Of a stretch of DNA of 25,082 nucleotides, positions 6,977 through 15,230 are shown one piece after another (positions within the stretch are counted from its first letter, which is position 1; every line of letters begins with the position of its first letter). Origin of the DNA: an uncultured bacterium (GTDB lineage Bacteria > Patescibacteriota > Minisyncoccia > Phycocordibacterales > UBA918); NCBI GenBank assembly GCA_903839715.1, contig CAIMDH010000138.1, forward strand, positions 1 through 25,082, given 5' to 3'. The position numbers and the translations under genes are program-made. The notes below the pieces were generated by a model. The model was not told where the DNA came from and made no database searches. It worked only from the letters and a program-made list of their open reading frames with translations.

Positions 6977-8413
6977 TTATTTTTTTATTAGTCCAGTACC
7001 AAACAAGTAAGTCCAGATGCCACTTTCAGTGCGTTTTACATCAGGCAGGGCGATGAGCAGGGTTCGTGTAAAGACAATAGCTGAAAGCATGGAGGTGAGA
7101 ATACCAAGTGCAAGCACGAGAGCGAAGCCTTTAATCAAAGACGTACCGAACCAAAATAGAATTCCAGAAGATAGTAACCCAGTGACGTTACTGTCCCAAA
7201 TAGCGGTCCAAGCGCGGCGGAAGCCTTCAACAGCTGCCTCACGACTACCTTTACCAGATCGGTACTCTTCTTTCATGCGCTCAAAGATAAGGACGTTGGC
7301 ATCAACAGCCATACCAAGTGAGAGGACAAAGCCAGCGAGTCCTGCCGCGGTCAACGTCACCGGGATAAACATAAACAACGCCAACAAAAGCGCTCCATAA
7401 AAACACAGCGCAATACTCGCCACCAATCCTGATACGCGGTACCACAAAATCATAAAGAGGGAGATGAGTGCGAAGCCAGCCACGCCAGCCTCAAAGCTCT
7501 GTCCAACTACGCCAGCACCAAGCGTGGCATCAATAGTTTGGGTACTAACTAGCTCGATTGGCACCGGCAATGCACCAAAGTTGAGATTTTCTGCCAACGC
7601 TCTAGCTTCTTCTGGGGTAAAGCTACCGGAGATAACTGCAGTACCACCGACAATCGCTTCGTTGATACGTGGCGCTGAAAGCATTTGACCATCAAGGAAG
7701 ATAGCAAGTTGCTTCCCAACATTGTCACGAGTAAGTTCGGCAAAGATGGCACCTCCCTCTTGGTTGAAGGTAATAGAAACGATTGGTTCATTAGACAACT
7801 GTCCAGTCTGGCCACTCGTAAATTCAAGCCGCGCACTCTCAAGATACCGACCAGTTAACTCGGTTGTGATGTACGGATCACCAATAGCGGTAATCGAAGC
7901 CGCGAGCATGTTAGCATCAGCGGTTGATGACGAGGTTGAAGTTGAGTTGTTTTCAGCAGCAATCAGCAGTTCAGTTTGTTTATCGTATCTTTCTTGGTCA
8001 ATTAGTTTAAATTCAAGGAGTGGTGTTCGACCAATTTCGGCTACAGCTTGCGCGACATCTGTAACCCCAGGCAGCTCAACAACGAGTCGCTCACGCTGAT
8101 CTCCCGAGACAATACTACTGCGCTCGACATACACCACTGGCTCAGACACACCAAAGACGTTAACTCGACGCTCAATTACGTCACGAAGTACGTTCATTAG
8201 CTCTGGCACTTCAGAGGCATCGACACCAGCAACATTGGCTTCATAAATAAGGTGCGCTCCCCCAGCAAGGTCCAGGCCAAGTTTAAATGGGTGTGACGCA
8301 TCTTCACGGATGGCGTTTTGATAGACAAAGAATCCTAGGTACCCTAGTATCCCGACCAACAATACAGCTTTAAAAATTCGTAAGAAGGCAGCGGAACTTG
8401 ATTCTGTAGTCAT
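6977..8413 (-). CDS. secD: Protein translocase subunit SecD
   Basis: SecD is the partner of SecF in the Sec accessory complex. The product has 478 residues, about 130-140 shorter than E. coli SecD, as is usual for the compact form. Helix 1 is at about 12-30. The signature FKLGLDLAGGAHLIYEA (about 43-59) is followed by the P1 domain. There is a Ser/Thr/Asn-rich linker (NNSTSTSSSTADAN, about 155-168) and a second periplasmic region with PRINEAIVGGTAVISGSFTPEEARALAENLNFGALPVP. The C-terminal helices contain the SLGMAVDANVLIFERMKEE motif. A TATAAT hexamer at 8423-8428 lies 9 nt before the ATG with no Shine-Dalgarno site, so its mRNA is probably leaderless or nearly so. Confidence 0.97.
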   Translation of the reverse strand: MTTESSSAAFLRIFKAVLLVGILGYLGFFVYQNAIREDASHPFKLGLDLAGGAHLIYEANVAGVDASEVPELMNVLRDVIERRVNVFGVSEPVVYVERSSIVSGDQRERLVVELPGVTDVAQAVAEIGRTPLLEFKLIDQERYDKQTELLIAAENNSTSTSSSTADANMLAASITAIGDPYITTELTGRYLESARLEFTSGQTGQLSNEPIVSITFNQEGGAIFAELTRDNVGKQLAIFLDGQMLSAPRINEAIVGGTAVISGSFTPEEARALAENLNFGALPVPIELVSTQTIDATLGAGVVGQSFEAGVAGFALISLFMILWYRVSGLVASIALCFYGALLLALFMFIPVTLTAAGLAGFVLSLGMAVDANVLIFERMKEEYRSGKGSREAAVEGFRRAWTAIWDSNVTGLLSSGILFWFGTSLIKGFALVLALGILTSMLSAIVFTRTLLIALPDVKRTESGIWTYLFGTGLIKK

Positions 8414-8422
8414 AATAAAGAA

Positions 8423-8428
8423 ATTATA
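8423..8428 (-). promoter_or_regulatory. -10 element of secD
   Basis: A perfect TATAAT on the minus strand in the 49-nt gap after folD. The expected start at about 8416 leaves only about 3 nt before the ATG. The -35 is weak. Confidence 0.6.
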
Positions 8429-8462
8429 TGCGTACAGTTATAGCATATCTGCCAAGGGTTTC

Positions 8463-9266
8463 CTATTGACGGACCTTCAATTCTAGGAGGTTTTGAAATA
8501 GCACCGCGACAGTAATTGGACCAATCCCACCCGGCACCGGAGTAAAGAGGGCTGCTTTCTCTGCGACAGTCGGTGTTGCATCCCCTACCAACAAACCGCC
8601 ATCTTCTGAAGCACCAGCATCAAAAACTACCACTCCCTCTTTGACCATGTCAGGAGTAAGAAGATTTGGTTTACCAACTCCCAAAATAATAATATCAGCA
8701 GTGCGGGCGATATCGGCAGTATTCAGACTGGTTTCGTCTAGAACCGTGACATGAGCACCTTCTGTGAGAGCATACGCGGCAGCTGGTGCCCCTACTAATC
8801 GACCCGAACCAAACACCACAACATTTTTACCCGCCCAGGTAATACTGTGTCGTTCCGCAATTTCGGCAATCGCTGCTACTACAGGCGGCAATACTACCGC
8901 TGCTGGCTCACCCTGATATGTAAAGGCGTCTACATCATACGTAGCTGGTACAGCAGCCAGTACCGCCTTTGTATCAATATGACTCGGTAGTGGTAGCTGT
9001 ACCACTACCCCATCCGTGTTTGGTAGACTAGCTGTTATAGCAGCTATCACAGCAGCTGTATCTGACTCACGTGTGAGTGCTTCCACCACCAGCGTAATCC
9101 CTAGGGACTCAGCACGGGTTTTTTTGAGTGCAAGGTATTTTTGTGTTTCAAAATTTGGATCACATGCCACTACCACCAGACGAACTGGAGTTTGAAGTGC
9201 TGCCACCTTTACCTTCACAGCCGCTGCAATATCGGCCGCTATTTTTTTGCCATCTACTAATACCAT
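8463..9266 (-). CDS. folD: FolD-like methylene-THF dehydrogenase/cyclohydrolase, divergent
   Basis: FolD interconverts methylene-, methenyl- and formyl-tetrahydrofolate using NADP. The 267-residue product has the fold's main marks: VLVDGKKIA start, Tyr44 and the catalytic Lys48 in YLALKK, GVVVQLPLPSHID (86-98), and PVPGGIGPITVAVLFQNLLE near the C-terminus. Several conserved motifs are altered. KDVDGF is YDVDAF (110-115). The usual PCTPxG is absent (VVLPPVV). The NADP motif GRSxxVG is GSGRLVG (153-159), and DVGIN is DAGAS. It is about 20 residues shorter than E. coli FolD. It could have changed cofactor or substrate preference. The gene has its own promoter and lies 43 nt after the sugar transferase gene. 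Confidence 0.88.
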   Translation of the reverse strand: MVLVDGKKIAADIAAAVKVKVAALQTPVRLVVVACDPNFETQKYLALKKTRAESLGITLVVEALTRESDTAAVIAAITASLPNTDGVVVQLPLPSHIDTKAVLAAVPATYDVDAFTYQGEPAAVVLPPVVAAIAEIAERHSITWAGKNVVVFGSGRLVGAPAAAYALTEGAHVTVLDETSLNTADIARTADIIILGVGKPNLLTPDMVKEGVVVFDAGASEDGGLLVGDATPTVAEKAALFTPVPGGIGPITVAVLFQNLLELKVRQ

Positions 9267-9274
9267 AAAAAGCT

Positions 9275-9303
9275 AGTATACAGAGGAAGTGGAGAGAGGT
9301 CTA
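9275..9303 (-). promoter_or_regulatory. Promoter for leaderless folD mRNA
   Basis: -35 TAGACC (9298-9303), 17-nt spacer, -10 TATACT (9275-9280). Expected start about 9268, 1-2 nt before the ATG at 9266. There is no Shine-Dalgarno site. Confidence 0.65.
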
Positions 9304-9309
9304 TCTAGA

Positions 9310-10665
9310 CTAGGTACCAGTCCGCATCACAATCGTTGCGATGGTCTTCAGCGCAATTTGTATATCAAGCAGGAGTGAACGTTTTTCGAGATAATACAAG
9401 TCATAGGAGACTTTGACTTTCGTACGTTCGACGTCTACTCCACCCCGCGGTACATCAAAGTTATTTATTTGGGCCCAGCCCGAGAGGCCTGGCTTCAAGA
9501 AGTGGCGCGCGTTGTAGTACGGGACAGCCTTCTCATACACTTCTACCAACGCCGGCATTTCTGGTCGTGGCCCAATAAAAGACAGGTCACCCTTAAGTAC
9601 ATTGAGTAGCTGTGGCAACTCGTCGATACGTGTCTTGCGTAAGAAGGCTCCAACCTTCGTGTCCACGAGCGTACTCTTGAGAGCAGCGGCTCCGACATCA
9701 TTGCCATTTTTGGTGCGAAACTTATAAATAGTGATTGGTTTGTTGTATTGTCCAATGCGAGTAGTGGTATACAACAGCGTGCCATACTTATCTTCAATCT
9801 TCATCAACAAGGCAATAACTGGAAAAACAGTAGCTGTTGGCACCAAGAGTATAAGGGCGCCGATAATATCAATACCCCGTTTAATAAAGTCATAGAGTGT
9901 ATTGGTGGCTTGAGAAATATTGGCAATAAACCAATCGTACTGAATAGAGCTCACCGGTACCCGATCGAAAGTATCTTCATACACCTTATTAAAATCTAGG
10001 AAAGTAGTCTTAAATCGTAAGTACGACAAATCAAATATCTTCGGTAGAGCTGCACTCACGAATTTGGAGTTGGGATTAGCTACGACAATATCAATACGTT
10101 CTTTTTCAATTAAGCGCAGTAACTTTTCTTCAAAGTCAGTAGTCTGACCAGCCGTCTCGCCGTCGATAAGACGAATAAACGTATAACTATAACGATCATT
10201 ATTGTTTGTTTCATCCACAAGCTCAATTGCTTCTGGTCCTTCTGCGAGCAATATCGCTCGGTGTCGGGTCTTTGGTTCAATATGGCGATACAGTGACATG
10301 CGCCACCAAGTCAGCAAGACTACACTAACTATCAAATAAATAACGAGATTGGTCTTCGGCGCAATCCCAAACGGAATCACAAAGAATAACACCGCTGCTA
10401 GCAAACTATTGACTATTTGGGTAGCGAGAATCCGATTAAACAGCAGCGACTTCAAAAAAACAGTGTGCTTGTCGTAGAGCCCAGCAATATAAAAAACAAA
10501 AAGCCAAACCGTCGACAAAATAAGAAATGGTCCGACATGTGTATAAAAAAGCTGAAAGCTTGGAAACGTCAAATACCGCACCAACAGCGTTAGCCACAAC
10601 GCCAGGATAAAGAACCCGACGTCGCCCAGGATAAGTAATGTGAGTTCTCGGGTTCTTTCGCCCAT
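9310..10665 (-). CDS. Polyprenyl-phosphate sugar phosphotransferase (WbaP/WcaJ-like)
   Basis: Enzymes of this type move a sugar-1-phosphate from a nucleotide sugar to undecaprenyl phosphate, the first membrane step of exopolysaccharide or glycan synthesis. The product has 451 residues. Four membrane helices lie within about 1-125, then a nucleotide-binding-like domain (about 130-255), and then the catalytic bacterial sugar transferase domain from KRGIDIIGALILLVP (about 262). The core motifs are TIYKFRTKN (about 310), RIDELPQLLNVLKGDLSFIG (about 352-371) with the Asp-Glu pair, PRPE, and LKPGLSGWAQIN (about 400). The sugar cannot be inferred. It is divergent from the GT4 gene across an 87-99 nt gap, suggesting a shared glycan pathway. 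Confidence 0.92.
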   Translation of the reverse strand: MGERTRELTLLILGDVGFFILALWLTLLVRYLTFPSFQLFYTHVGPFLILSTVWLFVFYIAGLYDKHTVFLKSLLFNRILATQIVNSLLAAVLFFVIPFGIAPKTNLVIYLIVSVVLLTWWRMSLYRHIEPKTRHRAILLAEGPEAIELVDETNNNDRYSYTFIRLIDGETAGQTTDFEEKLLRLIEKERIDIVVANPNSKFVSAALPKIFDLSYLRFKTTFLDFNKVYEDTFDRVPVSSIQYDWFIANISQATNTLYDFIKRGIDIIGALILLVPTATVFPVIALLMKIEDKYGTLLYTTTRIGQYNKPITIYKFRTKNGNDVGAAALKSTLVDTKVGAFLRKTRIDELPQLLNVLKGDLSFIGPRPEMPALVEVYEKAVPYYNARHFLKPGLSGWAQINNFDVPRGGVDVERTKVKVSYDLYYLEKRSLLLDIQIALKTIATIVMRTGT

Positions 10666-10751
10666 AAATAATTAGTGTCTATCGTACCGGAGCCGTGGAA
10701 AATAACAAGTAGCGCATGTTTTTTACCTTTGGCGCCACACTAAAAGTGCGT

Positions 10752-10757
10752 TATGCT
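10752..10757 (+). promoter_or_regulatory. -10 element of the GT4 gene
   Basis: TATGCT at 10752-10757 predicts transcription from about 10764, exactly at the ATG at 10765. This argues against the upstream ATG at 10753, which lies inside the -10 element itself. Confidence 0.5.
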
Positions 10758-10764
10758 AGAGCCA

Positions 10765-11910
10765 ATGACTGCATCACTAGCACCCCGCATTCTGTACGTT
10801 ATCACGAAATCAAACTTCGGGGGCGCGCAACGCTACGTATTTGAACTAGCCACAACCATGCAGCAACGTGGCTTTACTGTAGCAGTTGCCTGCGGTGGAA
10901 CTGGAGAACTAATCGACCGCCTGGCCGCAGCCGGTATTACTACCTTCCACATTACTGGTCTCGAACGAGATATCAGTCTCAAACGTGAACTCTCTGCCCT
11001 CTACTGCCTTGCCCATATCATCCGTAACTTTGACCCAGATCTCATTCATCTAAACAGCACCAAAGCCGGCTTACTCGGCAGTCTAGTTGCCCGCCTACTC
11101 TTCGTGCCGCGCATCATTTTTACCGCGCACGGCTGGCCCTTTAGGGAACAGCGGAGTCTTACCTGGCGACTCATGGCGTGGACCGGCTCATACCTCACTG
11201 CTCTGTTCGCACACCACACCATCGAAGTCAGCCAAAACGATCACGAAGATGTACACATGCCGGGCACAAACCAAAAACGCACAGTCATTCCAACCGCCGT
11301 CTCCCCTTTTCCACTACTTGGTAGAGCAGAAGCGCGCTTAGCTCTCTTGCCAGCAGAAACTATCTCTGCCCACCTTTCTAATATCTGGTTAGTCACTATT
11401 GCTGAACTCAATCACAACAAAAATCACACGACTGCGATCGATGCTGTAGCTGAATTCAACAGTACCCACTCCAATAAAATCTTCTACACCATTCTCGGTG
11501 CCGGTGAACTAGAAAACCCTCTCAAAGAACAAGTTGCACTGCGTGGCCTTACCGACTACGTTCATTTTCATGGCTACACCAAAGACGCCAGGCAGTACCT
11601 GCTCGCATTTGATATTTTTCTACTTCCTTCAAAAAAAGAAGGTCTGCCCTACGCCCTCCTTGAAGCTGGCTTAGCTGAAGTGCCGTGTATGGCGAGTGCG
11701 GTCGGAGGTATTAGTGAAGTACTAACCGACCAAGCCACAGGCATCCTTATCAATCCTGACAACCACATGAGTATCGTAACGGCTCTAGAAGACCTCCTTC
11801 AAAACCCCGACAACCGTACCCACTTTGCAACAGCTCTGAAGGCGCATATCGTAGCAGAATACAGTACAACTACTATGCTAGATCGGACGGAGAAACTCTA
11901 CGCTTTGTAG
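10765..11910 (+). CDS. Glycosyltransferase family 4 (GT4, GT-B fold)
   Basis: A 381-residue retaining glycosyltransferase with two Rossmann-like halves. The N-terminal acceptor domain starts RILYVITKSNFGGAQRYVFE, with the GGAQR loop seen in family 4 enzymes, and contains HLNSTKAGLLG (about 94-104) and TAHGWPF. The C-terminal donor domain has ILGAGELENPLKEQ, FHGYTKDARQYLLAFDIFLLPSKKEGLPYALLEA with the conserved E-x7-E pair (KEGLPYALLEAG), and VGGISEVL. The donor sugar is unknown. It probably acts with the adjacent lipid-linked sugar phosphotransferase in building a surface glycan. ATG 10765 is preferred over 10753 because 10753 overlaps the -10 box. The 3' end overlaps the convergent rodA by 13 nt. 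Confidence 0.93.
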   Translation: MTASLAPRILYVITKSNFGGAQRYVFELATTMQQRGFTVAVACGGTGELIDRLAAAGITTFHITGLERDISLKRELSALYCLAHIIRNFDPDLIHLNSTKAGLLGSLVARLLFVPRIIFTAHGWPFREQRSLTWRLMAWTGSYLTALFAHHTIEVSQNDHEDVHMPGTNQKRTVIPTAVSPFPLLGRAEARLALLPAETISAHLSNIWLVTIAELNHNKNHTTAIDAVAEFNSTHSNKIFYTILGAGELENPLKEQVALRGLTDYVHFHGYTKDARQYLLAFDIFLLPSKKEGLPYALLEAGLAEVPCMASAVGGISEVLTDQATGILINPDNHMSIVTALEDLLQNPDNRTHFATALKAHIVAEYSTTTMLDRTEKLYAL

Positions 11911-13034
11911 ACATCGGTAAAAATAGCCTCACTACTTTCAGAGCGAATCGGCATTGATCGCCGCATCGCGAGCACTATACCAAGAGCCACAAACTCAGTA
12001 ACGAGATGTGATCCGCCATAACTCAAGAATGGTACAGTAGTCCCCGTCACTGGCAGTAGTCCGATATTAATACCAACATGAATGAAAAAATGTGCCAATA
12101 AAAATATGGCTACGCCGGTTGCGAATAGTTTTTCAAAATTACCAGCACCATTAGCGGCATGGACGAGAATACGCCAGATTAAAGTTGAGAATAGTATAAA
12201 TAAAATACAGACTCCAATAAGTCCCCACTCCTCAGCAAATGCCGCAAAAATAAAATCAGTCTCAAACTCAGGGAGAAATAGGAGCTTTGACTGCGTGCCG
12301 TACCCAATCCCCTTGCCGATAAGTTCACCTGAACCAACGGCCACAGTCGACTGATACGCATTGTAACCAGCACCGCTAATATCGGAGAGAGGGTCCAAAA
12401 AAGTCATGATGCGGGCTTTTTGATAATCGTAAAATGCAAACTGCCAGAGCAGAGCAAGAACAATCGAGCCAATTAAAAACACGACCGCCACGTGCCTAAA
12501 GCGAATACCTGCAACCAACACCATCCCAAACCAGATAAGAAAAATAATCATCGCAGACCCAAAATCGGGCTGGAGAAAAACCAATCCAAAAATACCAAGC
12601 GTGTAGATTCCTGATACAATCACATGCGAAAAATCACCAATAAGCTCGTGACGCTTAGCAAAATACTTCGCCAACAGTGCGATCAAAATAAGTTTAGCCG
12701 GATCAGAAACCTGCAAGGAGAAAAAACCAAAATCAAAACGTTGTCGCGCTCCCATAACATCTTCTCCAAAAAAAGCGACGCCAATCAAAAGTAGAATGGT
12801 ACCCAAATACAAAAAGAACGTCGTATTCCCCGTCCGCAAAAAACGGTAATCGGGAATCATCACTAAGAAAAACAAGAACGTAGAAAAACCAATCCAGATT
12901 AATTGACGATTGAAGTAGAGATTCTCCCCAACATGGGAATACATTGTTACTAACCCAAAGAGCGCCAAGCTCATCATGGAGAAAAACAATATTCCGTCAA
13001 AACCAGCAAAAAGAGTCTGTAAAAAACGCTGCAT
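11898..13034 (-). CDS. rodA: RodA-like SEDS peptidoglycan glycosyltransferase
   Basis: SEDS proteins polymerise lipid II into glycan strands together with a class B PBP. The product has 378 residues and about ten membrane helices. RodA-type motifs are LQVSDPAKLILIALLAKYFA (about 107-126), FLQPDFGSAMIIFLIW, VAVGSGELIGKGIGYGTQSK (about 231-250), and LPEFETDFIFAAFAEEWGLIG with the catalytic-position Asp in TDFIFA. PVTGTTVPFLSYGGSHL is close to the C-terminus. GTQS and the LPE-TDFIF spacing favour RodA over FtsW. It follows the vWA gene by 18 nt. A TATGCT hexamer at 13041-13046 in that gap could also drive a leaderless transcript. No PBP gene is in the window. Confidence 0.93.
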   Translation of the reverse strand: MQRFLQTLFAGFDGILFFSMMSLALFGLVTMYSHVGENLYFNRQLIWIGFSTFLFFLVMIPDYRFLRTGNTTFFLYLGTILLLIGVAFFGEDVMGARQRFDFGFFSLQVSDPAKLILIALLAKYFAKRHELIGDFSHVIVSGIYTLGIFGLVFLQPDFGSAMIIFLIWFGMVLVAGIRFRHVAVVFLIGSIVLALLWQFAFYDYQKARIMTFLDPLSDISGAGYNAYQSTVAVGSGELIGKGIGYGTQSKLLFLPEFETDFIFAAFAEEWGLIGVCILFILFSTLIWRILVHAANGAGNFEKLFATGVAIFLLAHFFIHVGINIGLLPVTGTTVPFLSYGGSHLVTEFVALGIVLAMRRSMPIRSESSEAIFTDVYKA

Positions 13035-13052
13035 CCCTACAGCATATACAAT

Positions 13053-14489
13053 CTACTGCAGTGGTGCAAAATTAGTACGTGTTTTAGTAATTACCTCAAT
13101 ACGGGTCGGACCTTCTTCACACAAATCACCAGCGATTTTTTTGTAGACAGCTTCTAGATCAGCTGCCGTAGGAGCGGTGTAGTACAAGGATGGATCAGAC
13201 GCTAAATCACGGATGAGCTCAACATCACGAGCAATAACATCATTTTCCTCCGTAAAAAAATCACCAAATCCAATAGTGTAAATTGTCACGTTTTCGGCTT
13301 TGGCTTTTTCAGCCTGAGTGCGCGCATAGGTAGCTGCATAGTCACGATCAGCAAGACCAGTCTCTGGGTTTAGCGGTCTTGTAACATCACCATCAGTCAA
13401 TATTACAATTACTTTACGAGCATCTTCGCGATGGCGAGTACTTGTAAGCTCTGTATAGGCGGCAGCAAATGCCGCGCCCATATTGGTGTACTGCACCCCA
13501 TCCTCGCCCATTTTTACCTTCTCAATAGCCTCGTCAAGTAATGCAGGATTGGCAGTTAACATTTGTTCTAGTGGCTCACTAGGCACAGTAGCATATGATA
13601 CAAAACCAATAGTATCAGTAGCACGCACTAAACGTACAAAGGACTTGGCGGCTTGCTTGGCGCTTTCAAGTGGCTCAGGTGGTGTACCTCCATCAGCAGC
13701 CATTGAGCCTGAGCGATCAAGTACTAGCATAATATCTGAAGGCACTTCACAACTTCGCACAGTTTTAGCAATTGAACTTGGCCAGGTGAACACAATATTT
13801 TGTGTACTTCGTGGAGCAAAGACATCGATAAAAGTTTGAGATGCAGTTACCGGCTGACCAGCGCGATTAAAGACCGTCGCTACCACTTCCACGTCTCGAG
13901 CTTCGGACAATTCAGTATTTTCTACATCCACATTTAAACGCGGTCTGGAGTCAGTACTCAAGAGCTCGACATCAAGAGTCCTAAACTGTGTACGCCCAAC
14001 TTTTGCTGGTTGCCACATATCAGCCGGAGTAAGCACAATCTCGGTCTTAGTAGGAACTCTTTCGTCTTTTGTTAAAATCCGTCCTTCGAAGATTGGGTAG
14101 ACACTATTAGGAGGTAAGATGGTTGTTCCTGAACGCTCAGCAATTACATCATCTCCTGCAAATAATTTGAAGGTATAGGCGAGCGCCGGCGTGGCTGCTT
14201 CACTATTCTTATTTTCGACATACGCCACGGCATTGTACTGATTATTTACAATTCTAAAACTCTCAGCCCACACTACTTGCGGTGGAATGACACTAGAGGC
14301 ACAGATACGGACGCAACTGCCATTGCAGTCAACTCCTGTTTCTGCATTATTTTGGATACCATCAAAACACGTTGGCTCGACAGTGAAGTAGATAAAGTAC
14401 ACACTAACTCCAATAATGCTCCAAAAAATTAAAAAGCCGCTCCCATACTGAAGTCTGCGCCAAAACGCCCAAGATCTAAAACTACTCAT
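13053..14489 (-). CDS. Membrane-anchored von Willebrand factor A domain protein
   Basis: The 478-residue product has a short cytoplasmic start, a single membrane anchor at about 17-36, and then an extracellular part. Just outside the membrane is a Cys cluster (CFDGIQNNAETGVDCNGSC...C, about 41-63), a disulfide-knot-like motif. Residues about 75-240 look like beta-sandwich repeats. The C-terminal vWA domain begins near 250 with MIDAS residues in LVLDRSGS (about 258), the TNMGAAF threonine and VILTDGD. All key metal-site residues are present, so it should bind a divalent cation and a partner protein. It is upstream of rodA in the same operon, suggesting a role in envelope assembly or adhesion. 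An extended -10 (TGA-TATACT) ends 8 nt before the ATG. Confidence 0.92.
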   Translation of the reverse strand: MSSFRSWAFWRRLQYGSGFLIFWSIIGVSVYFIYFTVEPTCFDGIQNNAETGVDCNGSCVRICASSVIPPQVVWAESFRIVNNQYNAVAYVENKNSEAATPALAYTFKLFAGDDVIAERSGTTILPPNSVYPIFEGRILTKDERVPTKTEIVLTPADMWQPAKVGRTQFRTLDVELLSTDSRPRLNVDVENTELSEARDVEVVATVFNRAGQPVTASQTFIDVFAPRSTQNIVFTWPSSIAKTVRSCEVPSDIMLVLDRSGSMAADGGTPPEPLESAKQAAKSFVRLVRATDTIGFVSYATVPSEPLEQMLTANPALLDEAIEKVKMGEDGVQYTNMGAAFAAAYTELTSTRHREDARKVIVILTDGDVTRPLNPETGLADRDYAATYARTQAEKAKAENVTIYTIGFGDFFTEENDVIARDVELIRDLASDPSLYYTAPTAADLEAVYKKIAGDLCEEGPTRIEVITKTRTNFAPLQ

Positions 14490-14497
14490 ATCTTTAA

Positions 14498-14506
14498 AGT
14501 ATATCA
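14498..14506 (-). promoter_or_regulatory. Extended -10 promoter of the vWA-rodA operon
   Basis: TGA-TATACT on the minus strand (TATACT at 14498-14503). Expected start is about 2 nt before the ATG at 14489, so the mRNA should be leaderless. There is no good -35, which is normal for extended -10 promoters. Confidence 0.65.
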
Positions 14507-14795
14507 GAAGACCTGAGTCTGTTTGGCACTTTATTGAGAGTATACAAGATACAGAATCACCAGACTTAGGGCTGGTGATTGTGGTACGTACTGTATAGAT
14601 AACCTGTGTACCAGTCAGATTATTTGAGACCGGTCACCGACAGCTTGTGGATTGTGAAATAGAGATATTAGTCAAAATAATTTATGTATAGCCTGCGGAT
14701 GTATCTGCGGGAGTGAAATTATACACAAGAGACTGTGTATAACGAGCTAACAACATGTAGATATACCAGTATAGCCAATAAGTTTGGTGTCAGTT
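14507..14795. other. Gene-free AT-rich region with inverted repeats
   Basis: About 290 bases with no credible ORF or RNA gene. It contains a hairpin AATCACCAG...CTGGTGATT (about 14554-14580) and a palindromic pair TTATACACA (14719-14727) and TGTGTATAA (14734-14742). Each half matches a DnaA-box-like 9-mer. A TGTGGATTG (about 14647-14655) is a weaker match. There is also a short direct repeat CTGCGGA/CTGCGGG near 14693-14711. Function is unknown. Confidence 0.45.
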
Positions 14796-14822
14796 AAAAA
14801 CCAGTCATGAAGACTGGTTTTT
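14796..14822. terminator. Terminator of the 23S-tRNA-5S unit
   Basis: AAAAACCAGTC (14796-14806) pairs perfectly with GACTGGTTTTT (14812-14822). On the minus strand it lies about 22 nt after the 5S rRNA 3' end and is followed by a T-run. Confidence 0.88.
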
Positions 14823-14843
14823 ATTTAGGAGTATTAAAAACTT

Positions 14844-14955
14844 AATGTTGGCGCCTACCTACTCTTCCCCTTACGGAGTACCATCGGCGATGAGAGACTT
14901 AACTTCCGAGTTCGGAATGAGATCGGGTGTACCCCTCTCGCTAAAGCACCAACAT
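14844..14955 (-). rRNA. rrf: 5S ribosomal RNA
   Basis: On the minus strand the ends ATGTTGGTGC and GCGCCAACAT pair. The interior contains the conserved 5S segments CCGATCTCATTCCGAACTC and GGAAGTTAAG, and the helix around CGCCGATGGTACT. Length is about 110 nt. It is the last gene of the rRNA unit. Part of its 5' end is duplicated at 15169-15205. Confidence 0.96.
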
Positions 14956-14967
14956 TAAATTTTCAAT
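14931..14967. repeat. 37-bp direct repeat, copy 1 (5S rRNA start and upstream)
   Basis: Identical over 37 bases to 15169-15205. This copy covers the first 25 nt of the real 5S gene and 12 nt before it. Confidence 0.9.
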
Positions 14968-15168
14968 GACTATTTTTGTGAGTTATTTAGCGACATCGGG
15001 TAAATCTTACAGATTCTGTACACCTTGTAAACATAGTTTCCTTTCAGCGTTCACTCGGAAGTAAAAATTCATTTTTACTTCGCTCGTTCACTTGAAAGTC
15101 ATTATTTCTTTTCGTTTCCTCAAGAAATAATAGGCAAGGTCTTGCGAAGTGACATTGAGTCACTTCTC

Positions 15169-15205
15169 ACCCCTCTCGCTAAAGCACCAACATTAAATTT
15201 TCAAT
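15169..15205. repeat. 37-bp direct repeat, copy 2 (5S fragment)
   Basis: A perfect copy of 14931-14967, 238 bp away, in the spacer between the tRNA and 5S. The rest of 5S is missing here, so it is a fragment and not a second 5S gene. About 200 nt of hairpin-rich spacer separates the copies. Confidence 0.9.
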
Positions 15206-15230
15206 AACTTTTTGATACTTGTCATGCATT

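Noticed and set aside
15169..15205. A second 5S rRNA gene
   Set aside because: Only 25 nt of the 5S start are present; the rest of the gene is absent.
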